Shown here: positions 1 through 11,283 of the stretch, one piece after another
How the letters are laid out: each line of letters opens with the position of its first letter
Numbering within the stretch: the stretch's first letter is position 1
From: Ascarosepion bandense
Lineage: Eukaryota > Mollusca > Cephalopoda > Sepiida > Sepiidae
DNA length: 64,000 nucleotides
Assembly (NCBI GenBank): GCA_037127315.1
Contig: JBBBDQ010001275.1
Coordinates: forward strand, 1,670,501-1,734,500
Reading direction: 5' to 3'
Notes under the pieces: model-generated
Database searches by the model: none
What the model saw: only the letters and a program-made list of their open reading frames with translations
Told to the model about the DNA's origin: nothing
Translations under genes and position numbers: made by a program

Positions 1-790
1 CCATTAGCATGGATCATGCTAGTCTCCCTGAGAGCAATACACTGAACTCACTCAGCCTCACTCTCTCAGCTGATTTTAAGTGGAATGACTACATCAAATT
101 AATAGTTAAATCTACTGCTAAGCAGGTCAGGTCCCTGTGTCAGGCCAGGAACTTTTCTCTTCTGAATCCATCATGTACATCTACAAATCTGCTATCAGTC
201 TGTGCATTGAATACTGCTGTCATATCTGGTCAGGCACCCTTGCTGTTCACCTTGGGGTTCTCAACAAAATCCAAAGAAGAATCTGCAATGTAATCCATCC
301 TGACCTGGTAGGCCAACTCCAGTCACTCTCTGACTGACGAGATGTGGCTTCCCTCTGTCTCATCTACAAATACATTCACGGATTCTGCTCTGATGTGCTT
401 AGCTCCTTGGTGCAACCCCTAACTCCAAAAATGTACTCGAGCTACAAGACTGGCAACAAAGTTCCACCTTTTTACTGTGAAAACAATTAAGTGTAACCAC
501 AACTACTCTAGTAGTTTATTTTCTCGCACTTCCTGCCTGTGGAACTCCCTTCCGTATTCTTGCTTCCCTGATAGCTACAATCTCCAAGAGTTTAAATGCA
601 ACATCATCTCTTATCTACCATTCTTCTTACTTTACCCTTTCCTCTAACGCAGCTCTCTTCACACCAATGTTCCCATCCTTCAACACCTACTGCAACCTGT
701 TCTCTCTCTTAACCCTTTTATTATGGAACGTAACCCCCTGTAAACCAATGACAGGACTGCCTTGCTTAGGGTGATATGGTTATAAAAAAA
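1..790 (+). pseudogene. Jockey-like LINE remnant, 3' part of reverse transcriptase plus 3' UTR
   Basis: Decayed 3' end of a non-LTR retrotransposon, plus strand, cut off by the window edge. Peptides such as LTLSADFKWNDYI, SVCALNTAVISGQ and LLFTLGFSTK, read across several frames, follow residue for residue the C-terminal part of the longer minus-strand copy at 2488-5880 (LTLSADLKWNDYIES and IYKSAIRPCIEYCCHIWSG), so both belong to one family. Frameshifts and stops break the frame repeatedly. The non-coding tail ends near 770-790 with a CCTTGCTTAGGGTGATAT-like motif followed by an A-rich stretch, which is the recurring 3' end of this family in the window. It has no coding capacity now. Confidence 0.8.
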
Positions 791-1262
791 TATGTACTAA
801 TAGGGAAAAAAAATGAAAATTTTTAATAATGTATTATTTGGAATGTACCTTTTGAACCAGATCGTATTAGAAAGTGGGTGGGAAACCTTCTGACATAGTG
901 AAAAAAGGGGGACATTGAGCAAAAAAGGTTGTTAACCACTGCTTTAGCCATTTTAATAGTAATCTATATGAATAAAATAAAGGGTGTGATGGATAAAATT
1001 ACGCAAAAATTACGATAGTAGTTAATTTTTACAACGGTGTTCTTCCCCACCCACGCTGTGAAATTCAAACTCAAAGAAGTCACACTGAATTCTAGCTAGA
1101 TGTCTCTCCACCAAATCAAATCAGACTGGACGCACACACAATTGGGTAAATGAAAATAGCACCAAAAATAAATTCAATGACACAAAAAGTCTTTATATAC
1201 AAAAGAGAATAGTATAAAAACAATTGCCAATCATTTCTTTCCAAACCCTGTTTCTATCAAGC
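791..1262. other. AT-rich stretch without a recognised gene
   Basis: No credible coding region. The only structure seen is GGTTGTTAACCACTG at 927-941, which resembles a hAT-type terminal inverted repeat, but I found no partner end. Confidence 0.5.
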
Positions 1263-1880
1263 TGACAACAGAATGGAAGTTTAATTCCAATTTCTGTAAG
1301 TAGTAGTTTGTGAAAAGTTTTTCTTATTAATTCATGTCTCTAGTTGGTAATATCATTTCACTCCAATTGGAGTTTCAAGTTTGTGGTGATTCAGAATGTC
1401 TTTGTTCATTTCATACCGAAGCTTTACGGAAACTGCCAAAGAATGGTCTTTGTGTGCGGTAAGCAAGCAGGCAGCAGCGGTAAGTTGTCTTCCCTGTCTT
1501 AACTCAGTGCAACAATCACTTCTATCTGCAAAATCACTTATCTGTCTAACTCTAATCGGCTGTTTCAAGACAGTCACACAAGTGATTTTGCAGACTAATT
1601 CTTTTTGGTCGGTCGGCAACAGGCTTCTCTATGGTTGCACTCATAGACGTGGCAATTATCTCTCTTTAGCCAGGAACTCTATGGGAAGCAGCCAACCCTA
1701 CGGTGGACACCCAGTGTCTTGGCGCTTTATCTTCGTTGTTACATCTCTGGGCCGAGAAGCGAATGGACTCTTTCCGTGGCCACTCAGGGCTCCGTATTTA
1801 TGCTAGTCCCTGCTTTAACTGGTGCAGGGCATGACGAACACAGAGTGTCTATACAAATCTACTTTCCATTAACATAAAAG
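1263..1880 (-). repeat. LTR-like block, possible solo LTR (copy 1)
   Basis: GC-richer block in AT-rich DNA. Read on the minus strand it aligns in order with 13535-14184 on the plus strand. Shared landmarks are an ACTCTGTG segment, a TAAATAC-like TATA element, a GAAGCCTGTTGCCGACCGAC-like core, an ACAAAGACC...TTTGG segment, and a TGTCA end (plus-strand TGACA at 1263). The length of about 620 bp, the CA terminus and the TATA-like element suggest an LTR. No internal gag or pol lies beside it. It could instead be another kind of interspersed repeat. Confidence 0.45.
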
Positions 1881-2167
1881 TTTTGAAAGTATTTCAAAAC
1901 ATGCGTGACTTTGTATTACAATATGTGAACATAGATTAATTCTGTTGACACTAATATGCAATAGCAAAAAATTTACATTTTATTACATCTCTATAAAACT
2001 TTAAACAAATACACAACTTCAGTAATAATTGTTTTTTAAATAGTCAATTCATATCAGTCATCACAAAGAACAAATATAAACCAAATGTTTTTACAATATT
2101 CTTTAAAGAAAAATATATATAATTTTGTGTTTTAGTAACATTGATACTTTATGCCATGATTTTCTAG

Positions 2168-2450
2168 TTTTTTGCTTTTTTTTAATAATTTCATCTCAAG
2201 CAAGGCAACAAAGTCACTAAGATGCAGGGGTTTAAAGGAAGTAAAAGAGAAGAGAAAAGACAAAAGTACAAGTTTCAGGAAGACAGAAAATGGAGATTGA
2301 TATTGCATTCAAGTCTTTGAATATTTTTGGTGATATAGAAGCAAGAAATCTGAGGAGAGTTCCACATAACCATAATAGTTTGGGATATGGTCATAATTTG
2401 TAAAAATTTGGTTTATTGATACAGCCTCCTCTTAATGGTGTTTTGGCTTG
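2168..2450 (-). mobile_element. Jockey-like LINE, 3' terminal fragment
   Basis: The plus strand shows a T-rich tract at 2168-2183 followed by a TTTCATCTCAAGCAAGGCAA-like motif. This is the reverse complement of the family 3' end (CCTTGCTTGGGGTGAGAT plus A tail) seen at 2488-2540. The fragment has no coding capacity and sits directly downstream, in the element sense, of the longer copy in the same orientation. Confidence 0.65.
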
Positions 2451-2881
2451 CCTGTTTTGAAATTTCTAGACAGTGATCCTTTCAAAATATTTTTTTTTTT
2501 CTTTTTTTAATCATCTCACCCCAAGCAAGGAATTCCACTGCCACTATTGCGCATGGGGCTACATAGGGGAAGGTAAAGAGAAGGAGTGGATAGACATAGG
2601 GAATGTCAGGAGAAAGGTGACAGATGAGTAAGGATAGCGAGGATGAGGGTTGAGCAGATGGGAAGAGTGTTGGATAGAATGGGAGCAGGTTAGTGTGTTA
2701 GGAGGTGTCTATTGACCTTACATTTAAACTCCTGGAGATTGTAGCCATCGGGGAAGCAATCATTTGGAAGAGAATTCCACAGTCAGGAAGTGCGAGGAAA
2801 GAAACTGTTTGAGTAGAAGTTATGGCTGCATTTTATCGGTTTCACTGTAAAAGGGTGGGATCTAGTTGCTAATCTAGTATC

Positions 2882-3484
2882 TCATTCAAATTCGTATTTA
2901 GGAGGCACCAGTGATCTAAGTTCATCGGAGCAGAAGCTGTGGAAGTATTTATAGAAGAGACACAGGGAAGCCATGTCGCACCGGTGGGAGAGAGACTGCA
3001 GGCGGTCTGCCAAGTCGGTATCTATCACATTACAGACCCTCCTCTGAACCTTATTGAGAAGCCTGAGGAGAACAGCAGGGCCACCTGACCAGATATGGCA
3101 ACAGTATTCAATGCACGGGCGGATGGCAGATTTATAAATGTACAGGATAGATTTAGACGGAAAAAACTTCCGGGCCCTACACAGAGAACCGACTTTCATG
3201 GCAGCGGATTTAGCAATGGATTCGATATAGTCATTCCATTTGAGGTCTGCTGAAAGTGTGAGACCAAGGAGGCGTAGTGTTTTACTCTCTGGGAGGCAAG
3301 CCTGGTCCATGCTAATGGGAGGTAGGTGAGATTGTCGATGATGGTTAATTGAGAGTAGCTTTGTTTTAGAAGCATTAAAATTTACTAGCCATTTCTTACC
3401 CCAGTCCAATATGGATTGGAGGTCTTTTTCAATCTTGGCTGCGAGGTTAGCTTTGACGCCTACACCTGATTTCTGTGGTGTCAT
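2882..3484 (-). pseudogene. reverse transcriptase C-terminal part of the same LINE
   Basis: Continuation of the frame above after a frame change immediately past YADD. It encodes the thumb and C-terminal part: KIEKDLQSILDWGKKWLVNF, LGLTLSADLKWNDYIES, SAIRPCIEYCCHIWSG, NKVQRRVCNVIDTDLADRLQ and FYKYFHSFCSDELRSLVPP. The apparent start codon is an artefact of the frameshift and not a translation start. The frame stops at 2882, but recognisable family sequence continues in other frames to about 2700, so a second lesion lies here. A matching segment in the opposite orientation is at 1-790. Confidence 0.8.
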
Positions 3485-3617
3485 CGGCGTACAAGCCTAT
3501 TTGGGTTCTTATGGAATCAGGGAGATCATTAATGTATATCAGGAAGAGTGTAGGACCTAAGATGGAGCCTTGGGGTACACCTGTGTCTGTATGGTAGTTC
3601 TGAGAGGCATGTCCGTT

Positions 3618-5519
3618 TCATACCACCTTCATTGTGCGGTTAGAGAGGAATGACTGGATTAAATGAAACAAATGTCCAGTTATACCATAGCTCCGCAGTT
3701 TACATAGAAGGCCAGCATGCCAAGCTCTATCGAACGCCTTAGATATATCCAATGCAACGGTTCGGGCTTCGCCATTCCTGTCGAGTGCCTGATATATGTA
3801 CTCGGTGATGGTCGTTAGCATATCAGCAGTAGACCTGGTGAAGCGGAAACCATATTGCTTGTCCGAGAGGAGCCTGTGTGCTGTGAGATGCTGAACCACC
3901 TCGGCGTTGATAATGGGTTCGAACACTTTGCCAAAGATCGGAAGAAGGCTGATAGGGCGGTAATTTGCAGGGTCAGAGGGTTCTCCAGTGTTTTTAAATA
4001 TAGGAACTACAGAGAAAGATTTCCAACAGGCAGGAAAGCAGGAAGCAGATAGGCAGAGGTTGTAGAGCTTAGAAAGGACAGAGGAGAGTTCAGGAGCACA
4101 TTTCTTTAAGACTATGGTTGGGATTCCGTCACCACCACTTGCTTTGTGAGGGTCAAGTTTTAAGATTATCTTAGAAACAAGCGAAGGTGTAATGTGGACA
4201 TCATTCAGATGTGCCTCGGTTCTAGGTGAGAAGTCGGGTGTAAAAACTCCAGATGAGTCCAGACTCGAATTGTTCGAGAATCTGCGGGCAAAGCATTCAG
4301 CCTTATCTGCTGGGGAGTTGAGGACCTCAAATTTGTTGATTAGCGGGGGTATTGTGGACTTGCTCTTGTTAAGTACTCTTTTACAGAATCGCCAGTAGTC
4401 TTTAGAGCCGAATTTAGAGCATGCTATGTATTGCTTCATTCTGGCAGCAAACAACATCTTAGCTTCGTTAAGTATCCTTTTACACTTATTATCAGCTGAA
4501 GTGAAAAGGCGCCTGTTTTGGTCCGACGCGTAGTTATGATAGAGTTGGAAGAAATGATTCCAGTGGACAATGGCAGCCAAGCAAGCAGGTGAGAACCATG
4601 GAGACGAATGAGATTTAAGCTGGAATTTCCTAGCAGGGATGAAGTCATCAATGCCAGCCTTAACCCAGGAGGAGACCTCGGATGCACATTCTTCGATAGG
4701 AAGACTAAAGACGTTGTTCCAAGGGATGTCACAGAGGAAGTCTCGGAACGAATCCCAGTCTGCTCTTTGATAGCAGTAGGATATTCTACTTGTCTGAGTT
4801 TCATGGGTCGGGCGGGAGTGGAGTGAAATATTGACATACACTACAGTGTGGTCAGAGTTTCCGAGTGGGCAGAGTTGTCTGGTAGTGCAAGAGTCTGGGA
4901 TGGAAGTGAAGCAGAGGTCTAAAAGAAGTAAGTGCCTTCCGTTAGGGTTGTCAGAGAAACGCGTGGGGAAGTCCACTACTTGCGTAAGGGATTGGGTGAT
5001 TGAAAAGTTCATGGTGTGGACACCAGCAGGGTCAGTGACAGCGTTCTTCAGCCACTTGGTGTGGTGGGCGTTAAAGTCACCAAACACGAATACATGGGCA
5101 GAGGGATGGGAAGAAATGGCTTTGTCGATATTGTCAGAAATGATGTCAAGTAACGAACAGTCAGGGGAGGAAGGAGAGTGGTAGAGAAAGAAGAGATAGC
5201 TAATCGAGCTGAGAAGTGAGAGGCGGAAGCACATGAAAGAATGATCTGGGGATTCAAAAGATGACATCCTAGCTAAGGGAAGGAGTTCGCTGACATAGAC
5301 ACCAAGCCCATGCATATGAATACTGGAGTCCTTCCTGAAGAGGGGAAGGTAGCCAAGAACGTAGAACTCAGATGAGGGGATAGAAGGGTTAAGATTAGTT
5401 TCATATAGGGCTAATATATCAGGTGAGTTATTATGGAGGAATGAATCTACACTGAGGAAGTTGGTGCGGATGCCGCGTATGTTAGTGAAAGAGATGCAGA
5501 CAGGTTTGGGCGTTTTCAA
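3618..5519 (-). pseudogene. endonuclease-reverse transcriptase of Jockey-like LINE, N-terminal part
   Basis: The 633-codon open stretch holds an apurinic-like endonuclease domain followed by the first part of a reverse transcriptase. The endonuclease (about residues 8-230) shows ILALYETNL, VFGDFNAHHTKW and GNSDHTVV, the metal- and phosphate-binding motifs of the exonuclease-endonuclease-phosphatase fold. The reverse transcriptase shows HKASGGDGIP, ANYRPISLLPIFGKVFE, KQYGFR and LDISKAFDRAWH. The frame then meets an in-frame TGA (plus-strand TCA at 3618-3620), after which the same frame continues through [10 protein letters not shown] to YADD at 3480-3491. It starts at the first ATG, and the peptide from residue 8 onward already looks like family sequence. 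The family nicks target DNA and primes reverse transcription there. This copy cannot make a whole enzyme. Confidence 0.82.
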
Positions 5520-5880
5520 ATGAGCTGGTTTAGTTCATGCAGGGACGCCCGTCCATGCGCAATATGGCACTACAAGAACCCCGGTATTATTCAACTGTTG
5601 ATCCAGTGCAGCCTCTCAAGACGCTACGCAAGAGTTCGAGCTCCTAACTACCAGTCGGAAGCAGCAACCAAGAAACTGCCAACCCGGTACCCTCAGAATG
5701 TAAAGACGTTGCCACCATACTCCGTAACTGCAAAGAGCTTCCAGCTGAACTAACACTAAGACCAGAGAAGGGAGATGAACCGGAAACCCCTTCCTAAACA
5801 AGAAACAAGGCGATCACCTCTAAACTCATTCAAAAGAAGGGGGTGGTGTGTGAGACCGGGCGATAGTAGGAACTATCTAC

Positions 5881-7217
5881 TCCAATTAAAAAAAAAAGAA
5901 AGGAAAAAATAGTGACTGCGGTTTAAAAAGTTTTAACTTAGTATAAGACAAAAATAACCTTGAACTGCAAAATAATTTACACAAACTAAGAGACAAAAAA
6001 AAAAATAAATCAAAGACGAACAAAAAAAAATAAAAAAAAAAAATAAAATAAAATTTCCAAAAATTACAGAAAAACAGACTGAAAAATGGACTGAATCCCA
6101 GTTGACTTACCACAAGCAGCTAACACTGTAAAGTTAATTTAATTAAATTTCTGAAGACAAAAATAGAAATTAAACCATTTTTTACAGAATATAGTAGAGT
6201 TACCACAGAATTCTTATTTTATATATATAGATGATTTTCTATTCATATATATGCAAGACTTTGTTAACAAGAGGTGAAGCTTACTTAATATTGGACCCAC
6301 AACATTTTAACTTTAAATCTGAGTCTAACAACACTTTACCCTACCCAGATATCACATTACATAGATTTAATAATGACTTTCAATTGGAGATTTACAGAAA
6401 ATTTACCAACTAGAAGTCACTCAGAGAATGAAACATGTTGGCTAAGTGTTTCTTTTGTCTTTATTTACAGTTCTTTTATGGATATATTTTTAGTTATCTG
6501 AAATTTTACATTACATATATAAAAAAACAGGCTCTAAAATTTTACCCATATGTAAATATTTCAAGGATATTTTTTCTTAAATAAAATGGCACATAAATAG
6601 TATTTTTTTAAAAAAATAATCATTAGTTAGAAATTTTAAATACACTAAATGTAAGCCAGACAAAATAAAATATTCAGCAAGAAAGGTTTTTCTGAACATC
6701 AGAAGCAATTCAGGCTTTTTTTTTTTTTTGTTCAAGTAACTATAACTATACATTAATGCATAATTGCAGACATAGATACGGTGCCTAACTGCGATGGGTA
6801 CATTTTTATACAAGCTAACATAATACAAAGATGACACATAGCACTCAAGGATTGGTCTTTGTGGCTCATGAAATGATTGATTGGTACTCATTTTTCTATG
6901 GCTTATCAACACTTTGGATGTTACTTAAATCATAAACATTTTTTTTTTTCAAACCTAAGAATTTTTTCAAGTTGACATCATAAGTTAATGATACAATTCT
7001 TACTAATTAACCCATAGCTTTGGAGAGGAGTTAATTAACCCATAGCATATAAGTGAATATAACAAACCCATCTGGAATTAGAACTCAGCCCTACAATTAA
7101 CAATTTCAATTCATTATTACACCACTTGCACATCTGAACTTATAGCATTTGGTATTCACAAGCACTCACCCATTTGGATATTGACCAGGCTCGACATTGC
7201 TTAACTTAGGAAATCAC
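5881..7217. other. AT-rich intergenic stretch, nothing recognised
   Basis: Long A/T homopolymers (for example about 5888-6060 and 6717-6730) and no open frame with family character. I see no gene, tRNA or transposon end. The open frames here are short and low-complexity. Confidence 0.5.
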
Positions 7218-7709
7218 GAGCAATATAGCTCGGTATTGCTCAGGTGTAATGAAAGCTTTAAAACTAATCCATGGTCCTGAAGCTCAGACTAAAGAATATT
7301 TGTGTGAAGTTTGGTGAGAATTGGATAAAAATTGTGGATTTGTATAAAGGACATACAGAAAGATAAGCAGACACACACACAAACTTCTTGCCTTTTATAT
7401 ATATAATCGATTTTCTGCAATATTGTAAGAACTGCAACCTTGAAACTTCTGAACATTGTTTCTTGTGTTTTGTCTATGAGTGTATCAAATTTGATTAAAA
7501 TTGGACCACTCCTATAATCTGATTTTTTTGATTATCGATTCTGGATATTTATTGGGGATACCTCAACACAAAACCTAGCTAAGAAGACTTGCAGACGCTT
7601 ATAGTACAACTGTGTAAATTTTCAAGAAATTAGGTTCAGCCGTTTCGGAGTCTATAGGTAACGGAAACACACACACACAGACAAAGTTCCATTTATAAAT
7701 AAGTTTAGA
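7218..7709 (-). mobile_element. Helitron-like non-autonomous element, copy 1 (3' end decayed)
   Basis: Shares with 9971-10318, 15922-16638 and 60488-61216 the segments CTATAGGTAA, TTTCAAGAAA and, at the right end, AAGTTTAGA (5' terminus TCTAAACTT on the minus strand). The hairpin end is degenerate (GCTCGGTATTGCTCAGG around 7228-7244), so the CTAG terminus is not evident. No coding capacity. The Helitron assignment rests on the better-preserved copies. Confidence 0.6.
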
Positions 7710-7799
7710 TTTAGATAGATTAGATAGATATAGAAACTGGTGTTTCAACATAATATGGCTGAAATATGTGAAAAAAATTATACAAATAAGCAGAAAGAA

Positions 7800-8935
7800 G
7801 TGACCTTTTTTCTGTGTTTCAGGACATTGGCAATCATGGCTCTCCACAATTTCCCCATATTTTTTAGTTCCTAATATCTTTGTGTCATCTCTCTCTCTCT
7901 CAGGCTCTTGCTCTACCATCCATTCACTCAAGCTTGCCTGATTTTTATGTTGCCTTCCTCTTGCCTTCAATAAGACCTGTGATAATCAGATTTTCTAAAC
8001 CCACCTGTCTCATTATGTGCCCCCACCCACCAAATTTCAACAGTATCTTCCTGATGTTAAATAGAAATGTCTTTTTTTTTTTGGTCTTTTGAATTTCCCC
8101 ACATGGTTTTCTCAGCATCTTTTTGTAGAACCACATATCTGTTACTTCAAGTCTCTTCATCTTTGAGGAGACTGTCATATAAGAGGATTGGTATCACATA
8201 ACAGTTCAGTCCTCTTTTCTTATTTCTTGATACTTTTCTCAGCTTTCAGAAGACATGTTTCACTACCTTAATGCACCTTCAGGTTTTGTGTTATGACTTT
8301 CTGGCTTCTTCCAGATATCTAAATTGTTTTACCAGTTTGATTTTTATATCCCTAATTTGTAATTTGCATGTTCGACTGTTCCTTTTGCTAACAATCTTGC
8401 ATTAAGTCTTCTTGCAATTGATATTTCCTTTTTCTTCTTACTTTCCTTTACTACCTTTTGTATGAGTTTCTGTAGTTTCATTTCTGTGTCTGTTATCAAC
8501 ACTGGGTCATCTGCATATCTCATGTTGCTAAGATTGTGACTACCAATAAGGAATCCTGGTAGGACTCATAATCCTGTTAGAAGTACTTCGCTGTATAGGT
8601 AAAAATGTTCTATTAAAAGATGCATCCTTGTCTTACAACCCCCTTCTACTTTTGTATATTTACCGAACTCATTTTTGATCCATATACAGGTGATTTGCTG
8701 CTTGTATAGGTTCTAGATTATTCTAATATCCTTCCAATATATAACAATGTTATTGAGCACTTTCAGTTCTTTGACATAATTTATCAAATACTTTTGAATA
8801 ATCTATAAAATATAGTTATCATTCTTCTGCATTTGTACTGCTTTTTCAGATGTGGTTCTGAGCAAAAATATTGCATTCCTTGTTCCAGTGTCTTTAATGA
8901 ACCCACACTGTTCTTGTCTTATTAGATATTTGTAC
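7800..8935 (-). pseudogene. RTE-type LINE reverse transcriptase remnant
   Basis: On the minus strand the peptides CGFIKDTGTRNAIFLLRTTS (around 8815-8920) and EVTDMWFYKKMLRK, RKILLKFGG, HIMRQVGLENLIITGLIEGK (8178-7945) appear in the order expected for RTE-type reverse transcriptase and its C-terminal region. They match other fragments here at 26485-27240, 51762-52490, 56150-56990 and 61230-61920. Many frameshifts and stops are present. The end of the family 3' UTR is recognisable near 7800-7870 (GGCAATCATGGCTCTCCACA on the plus strand). Non-functional. Confidence 0.72.
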
Positions 8936-9970
8936 TGAAGACAACTGAGTAGAAAGACCATGGGTTGTGAGTTTCGTGTCCATAAATAAAAGTTCAAGTT
9001 GAGAGCTTGAATAACCAAATAAAATGGGATACCGGGTCCCAAGTGGTAGAGGGAGGGAAAGGACTGTTGGAAAGTGTGAAATAATAATGGTTCTAACAGA
9101 AGAATCAATATGAAGATAAAGAAAAACTAATACTGAATAGCCTTGGAGGTGAAGATTGCATTAGGGAAATCCCAAGAGTCAATCAAGTTAGATAAGCTGC
9201 CTGCTTGTGAAGACAAAAAGAAAGCAATGATCTAGTCCTAAATAGTCAAACAAATTTCAGTTGCCAAGAGAGAAAGAAAAAAAAGTTTTCTGAGAAAAAG
9301 TCTGTAGAGTAGAGAAAGCCAGGTCTGTTCATATTCTCTAAATGAGAACTCCAACTACAGGTCAATAATATTTTTTCCTTATGTTTCTCAATAGAATGGT
9401 TTTGCTAAGGAATGTGCAAGGACTAGAACTGACCATTTTATACTAAATAAGGAATCTTAAACAGCCATTTATCCTTGTATGTTGGTTACACATCATTCCT
9501 ATGATGTTTTCCACCATTTTCTTTTTACAAATTTCTTTGTGTAGTTACACACACAGACACAAGTGTGCGTATATGATTCAGACAAAAAAAAATAAATGAA
9601 AATGACTGAAGACCTGTCTTCCCCAATGACAGAACATATTTTATTCGATAAAGTTATTAAATAGATCCTTCATGAAGTCAGTGTCTAAAGACAAATATAA
9701 AGTTTTGAAACACAACCTATCAATATTTATTTCTTGCTATGGTCGTAAAAATCTGTGTTGGTCAATCCATAGTCTGTAAACCACATGAACCTCTGACAGT
9801 TACAGTTCATGAAAATACATTGGCAAAGATTCTTCACTAATCACTGTAAATATAAAAAGGTAAATTTTGAAAAAAAAAAAGCAAAAAAGCAAAAAATAAT
9901 CAAGCTTTAAAATTATTTAGAATTATCATCTTATCACTTTATTCTTGATAATTTGGCTTTATATTACACA
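8936..9970. other. intergenic stretch without recognised features
   Basis: AT-rich sequence with no coherent coding frame or tRNA-like element. The left edge may still be diverged LINE sequence, but I cannot support it. Confidence 0.45.
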
Positions 9971-10318
9971 CTAGCAGTATAGCCCGGCGTTGCTCAGGTG
10001 TAATGAAAGCTTTTATATATTATCAATTTTCTGCACTATTGTAAGAACTATAACCTTGAAACTTCTGAATATTATTTCTTTTGTCTTTGTCTCTGAGTGT
10101 ATCAAATTTGATTAAAATCGGACCACTCCTATAATCCAATTTTTTCGATTATCAATTTTTGATATTTATTGAAGGTACCTTGACACAAAACCTAGCTAAG
10201 AACACTCGCTGACGCTTATAGTACAACTACGTAAATTTTCAAGAAAATCAGTTCAGCCGTTTGGGAGTCTATAGGTAATGGACAAACACACAAAGTTCCA
10301 TTTATGAATAAGTTTAGA
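9971..10318 (-). mobile_element. Helitron-like non-autonomous element, copy 2 (internally deleted)
   Basis: The plus strand begins CTAGCAGTATAGCCCGGCGT at 9971 and ends AAGTTTAGA at 10318. Read on the minus strand, the 5' terminus is TC (TCTAAACTT) after an A, and the 3' end is a short hairpin (CCTGAGCAACGCCGGGC, paired imperfectly) followed by ...CTAG. This is the arrangement of Helitron ends: 5' TC, subterminal hairpin, 3' CTRR. Relative to the 717-729-bp copies about 370-380 internal bases are missing. It encodes no Rep/helicase. Confidence 0.65.
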
Positions 10319-10623
10319 TTTAGATGAGATACAAACATACAAGTTTCAGTTTTCAGCTTTCATATACATTTCGGTCTTAATTTGTTAAATTAAAGCATTT
10401 TAATTTTTTAGTATTATTGTTTGATCTGCAAACATAGCCAAATTTGTTAGAGATGGAACCAAAGTGCCAACAGATCACAACCTGTGAACTGAGATGGCAG
10501 ATTCTATTTCTGACTCAAGAACTCTTCAGAATCTACAAGCAGCCTGCAATCAACACTGTATCATTACCATAGCTTATGTTCAGATTGTAGTCACGAATAA
10601 AGAAAGCTGGTAGGATTTGTAAT

Positions 10624-10707
10624 ACTCTTTGAATGGCCTTACTATAGAGGTTGAATAAGTCTTTTCACCAGACTTATTCAACTTATATCGTGAAGCCATT
10701 CAAAGAG
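10624..10707. repeat. imperfect inverted repeat abutting the minisatellite, inside an RTE-type remnant
   Basis: Arms of about 38 bp (10624-10661 and 10671-10707) are separated by 9 bases. The inner 12 bp (GTTGAATAAGTC and GACTTATTCAAC) are perfect, and the outer parts share CTCTTTGAATGGC. The flank at 10530-10660 resembles the minus-strand RTE remnant at 8500-8620, so one arm is LINE-derived. Confidence 0.6.
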
Positions 10708-10740
10708 AATCTGCTGCAACTTTTCTGGATGGTCTACTTG

Positions 10741-10776
<36 letters not shown>

Positions 10777-11252
10777 ATGCGTGTTGCAATGGGTAATATA
10801 TATTATGTGTGTGTGTGTGTGGCAATGGGTAATGTATGTGTGAGTGTGTGTGGCAATGGGTAATGTGTGGGTGTGTGTGTATGTGCGGCAATGGGTAATG
10901 TGTGTGTGTGTGTGTGTGTATGTGTGTGTGCGGCAATGGGTAATGTGTGTGTGTGTGTGCGGCAATGTGTAGCGTGTGTGTGTGCGGCAATGGGTAATGA
11001 GAGAGTTTGTGCGTGTTTCAATGGGTAATATATATTTGTGCATGGGGCGTGTGAAAATGGGTAATATGTTTGTGTGTGAGCATGCGGCAATGGGTAATGT
11101 GTGTGTGTGGATCTGTAAGTGGCAATGGTTAATCTGTGCGCGTGTGTGTGCATAAGCGGCAATGGTTAATGTGTGTGCGTAAGTGACAATGGTTCGTGTG
11201 TGTGTGTGCGTGTGCCAATAGGTAGTGTGTGCGTGCGTGTGCCAATAGGTAA

Positions 11253-11283
<31 letters not shown>

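Larger units (their letters stand above)
2488..5880 (-). mobile_element. Jockey-like non-LTR retrotransposon, nearly full length
   Basis: A non-LTR retrotransposon copy on the minus strand. Its 3' end is marked by a T-rich tract on the plus strand at 2488-2510, representing the poly(A) tail. Next comes a 3' UTR at about 2511-2880, then a disrupted endonuclease-reverse transcriptase reading frame at 2882-5519, then a GC-rich upstream region to about 5880 that is probably the 5' UTR. I see no separate ORF1 upstream. Reverse transcriptase motifs ([26 protein letters not shown]) place it in the Jockey/CR1 superfamily; the exact clade is not certain. At least seven other fragments in the window share its 3' end. 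One in-frame stop and at least two frame breaks make it non-autonomous. Confidence 0.82.

Noticed and set aside
927..941. hAT transposon end (GGTTGTTAACCACTG), and CAGTGATTCTCAA at 62508
   Set aside because: Only single ends; no partner inverted repeat, 8-bp duplication or internal element could be found.
1396..1806. 136-codon plus-strand frame as a gene
   Set aside because: It lies across the LTR-like block whose relative at 13535-14184 does not keep the frame.
5886..6113. Phe-rich hydrophobic minus-strand frame as a membrane protein
   Set aside because: Produced by A-rich homopolymers read in reverse; no balanced composition or start context.
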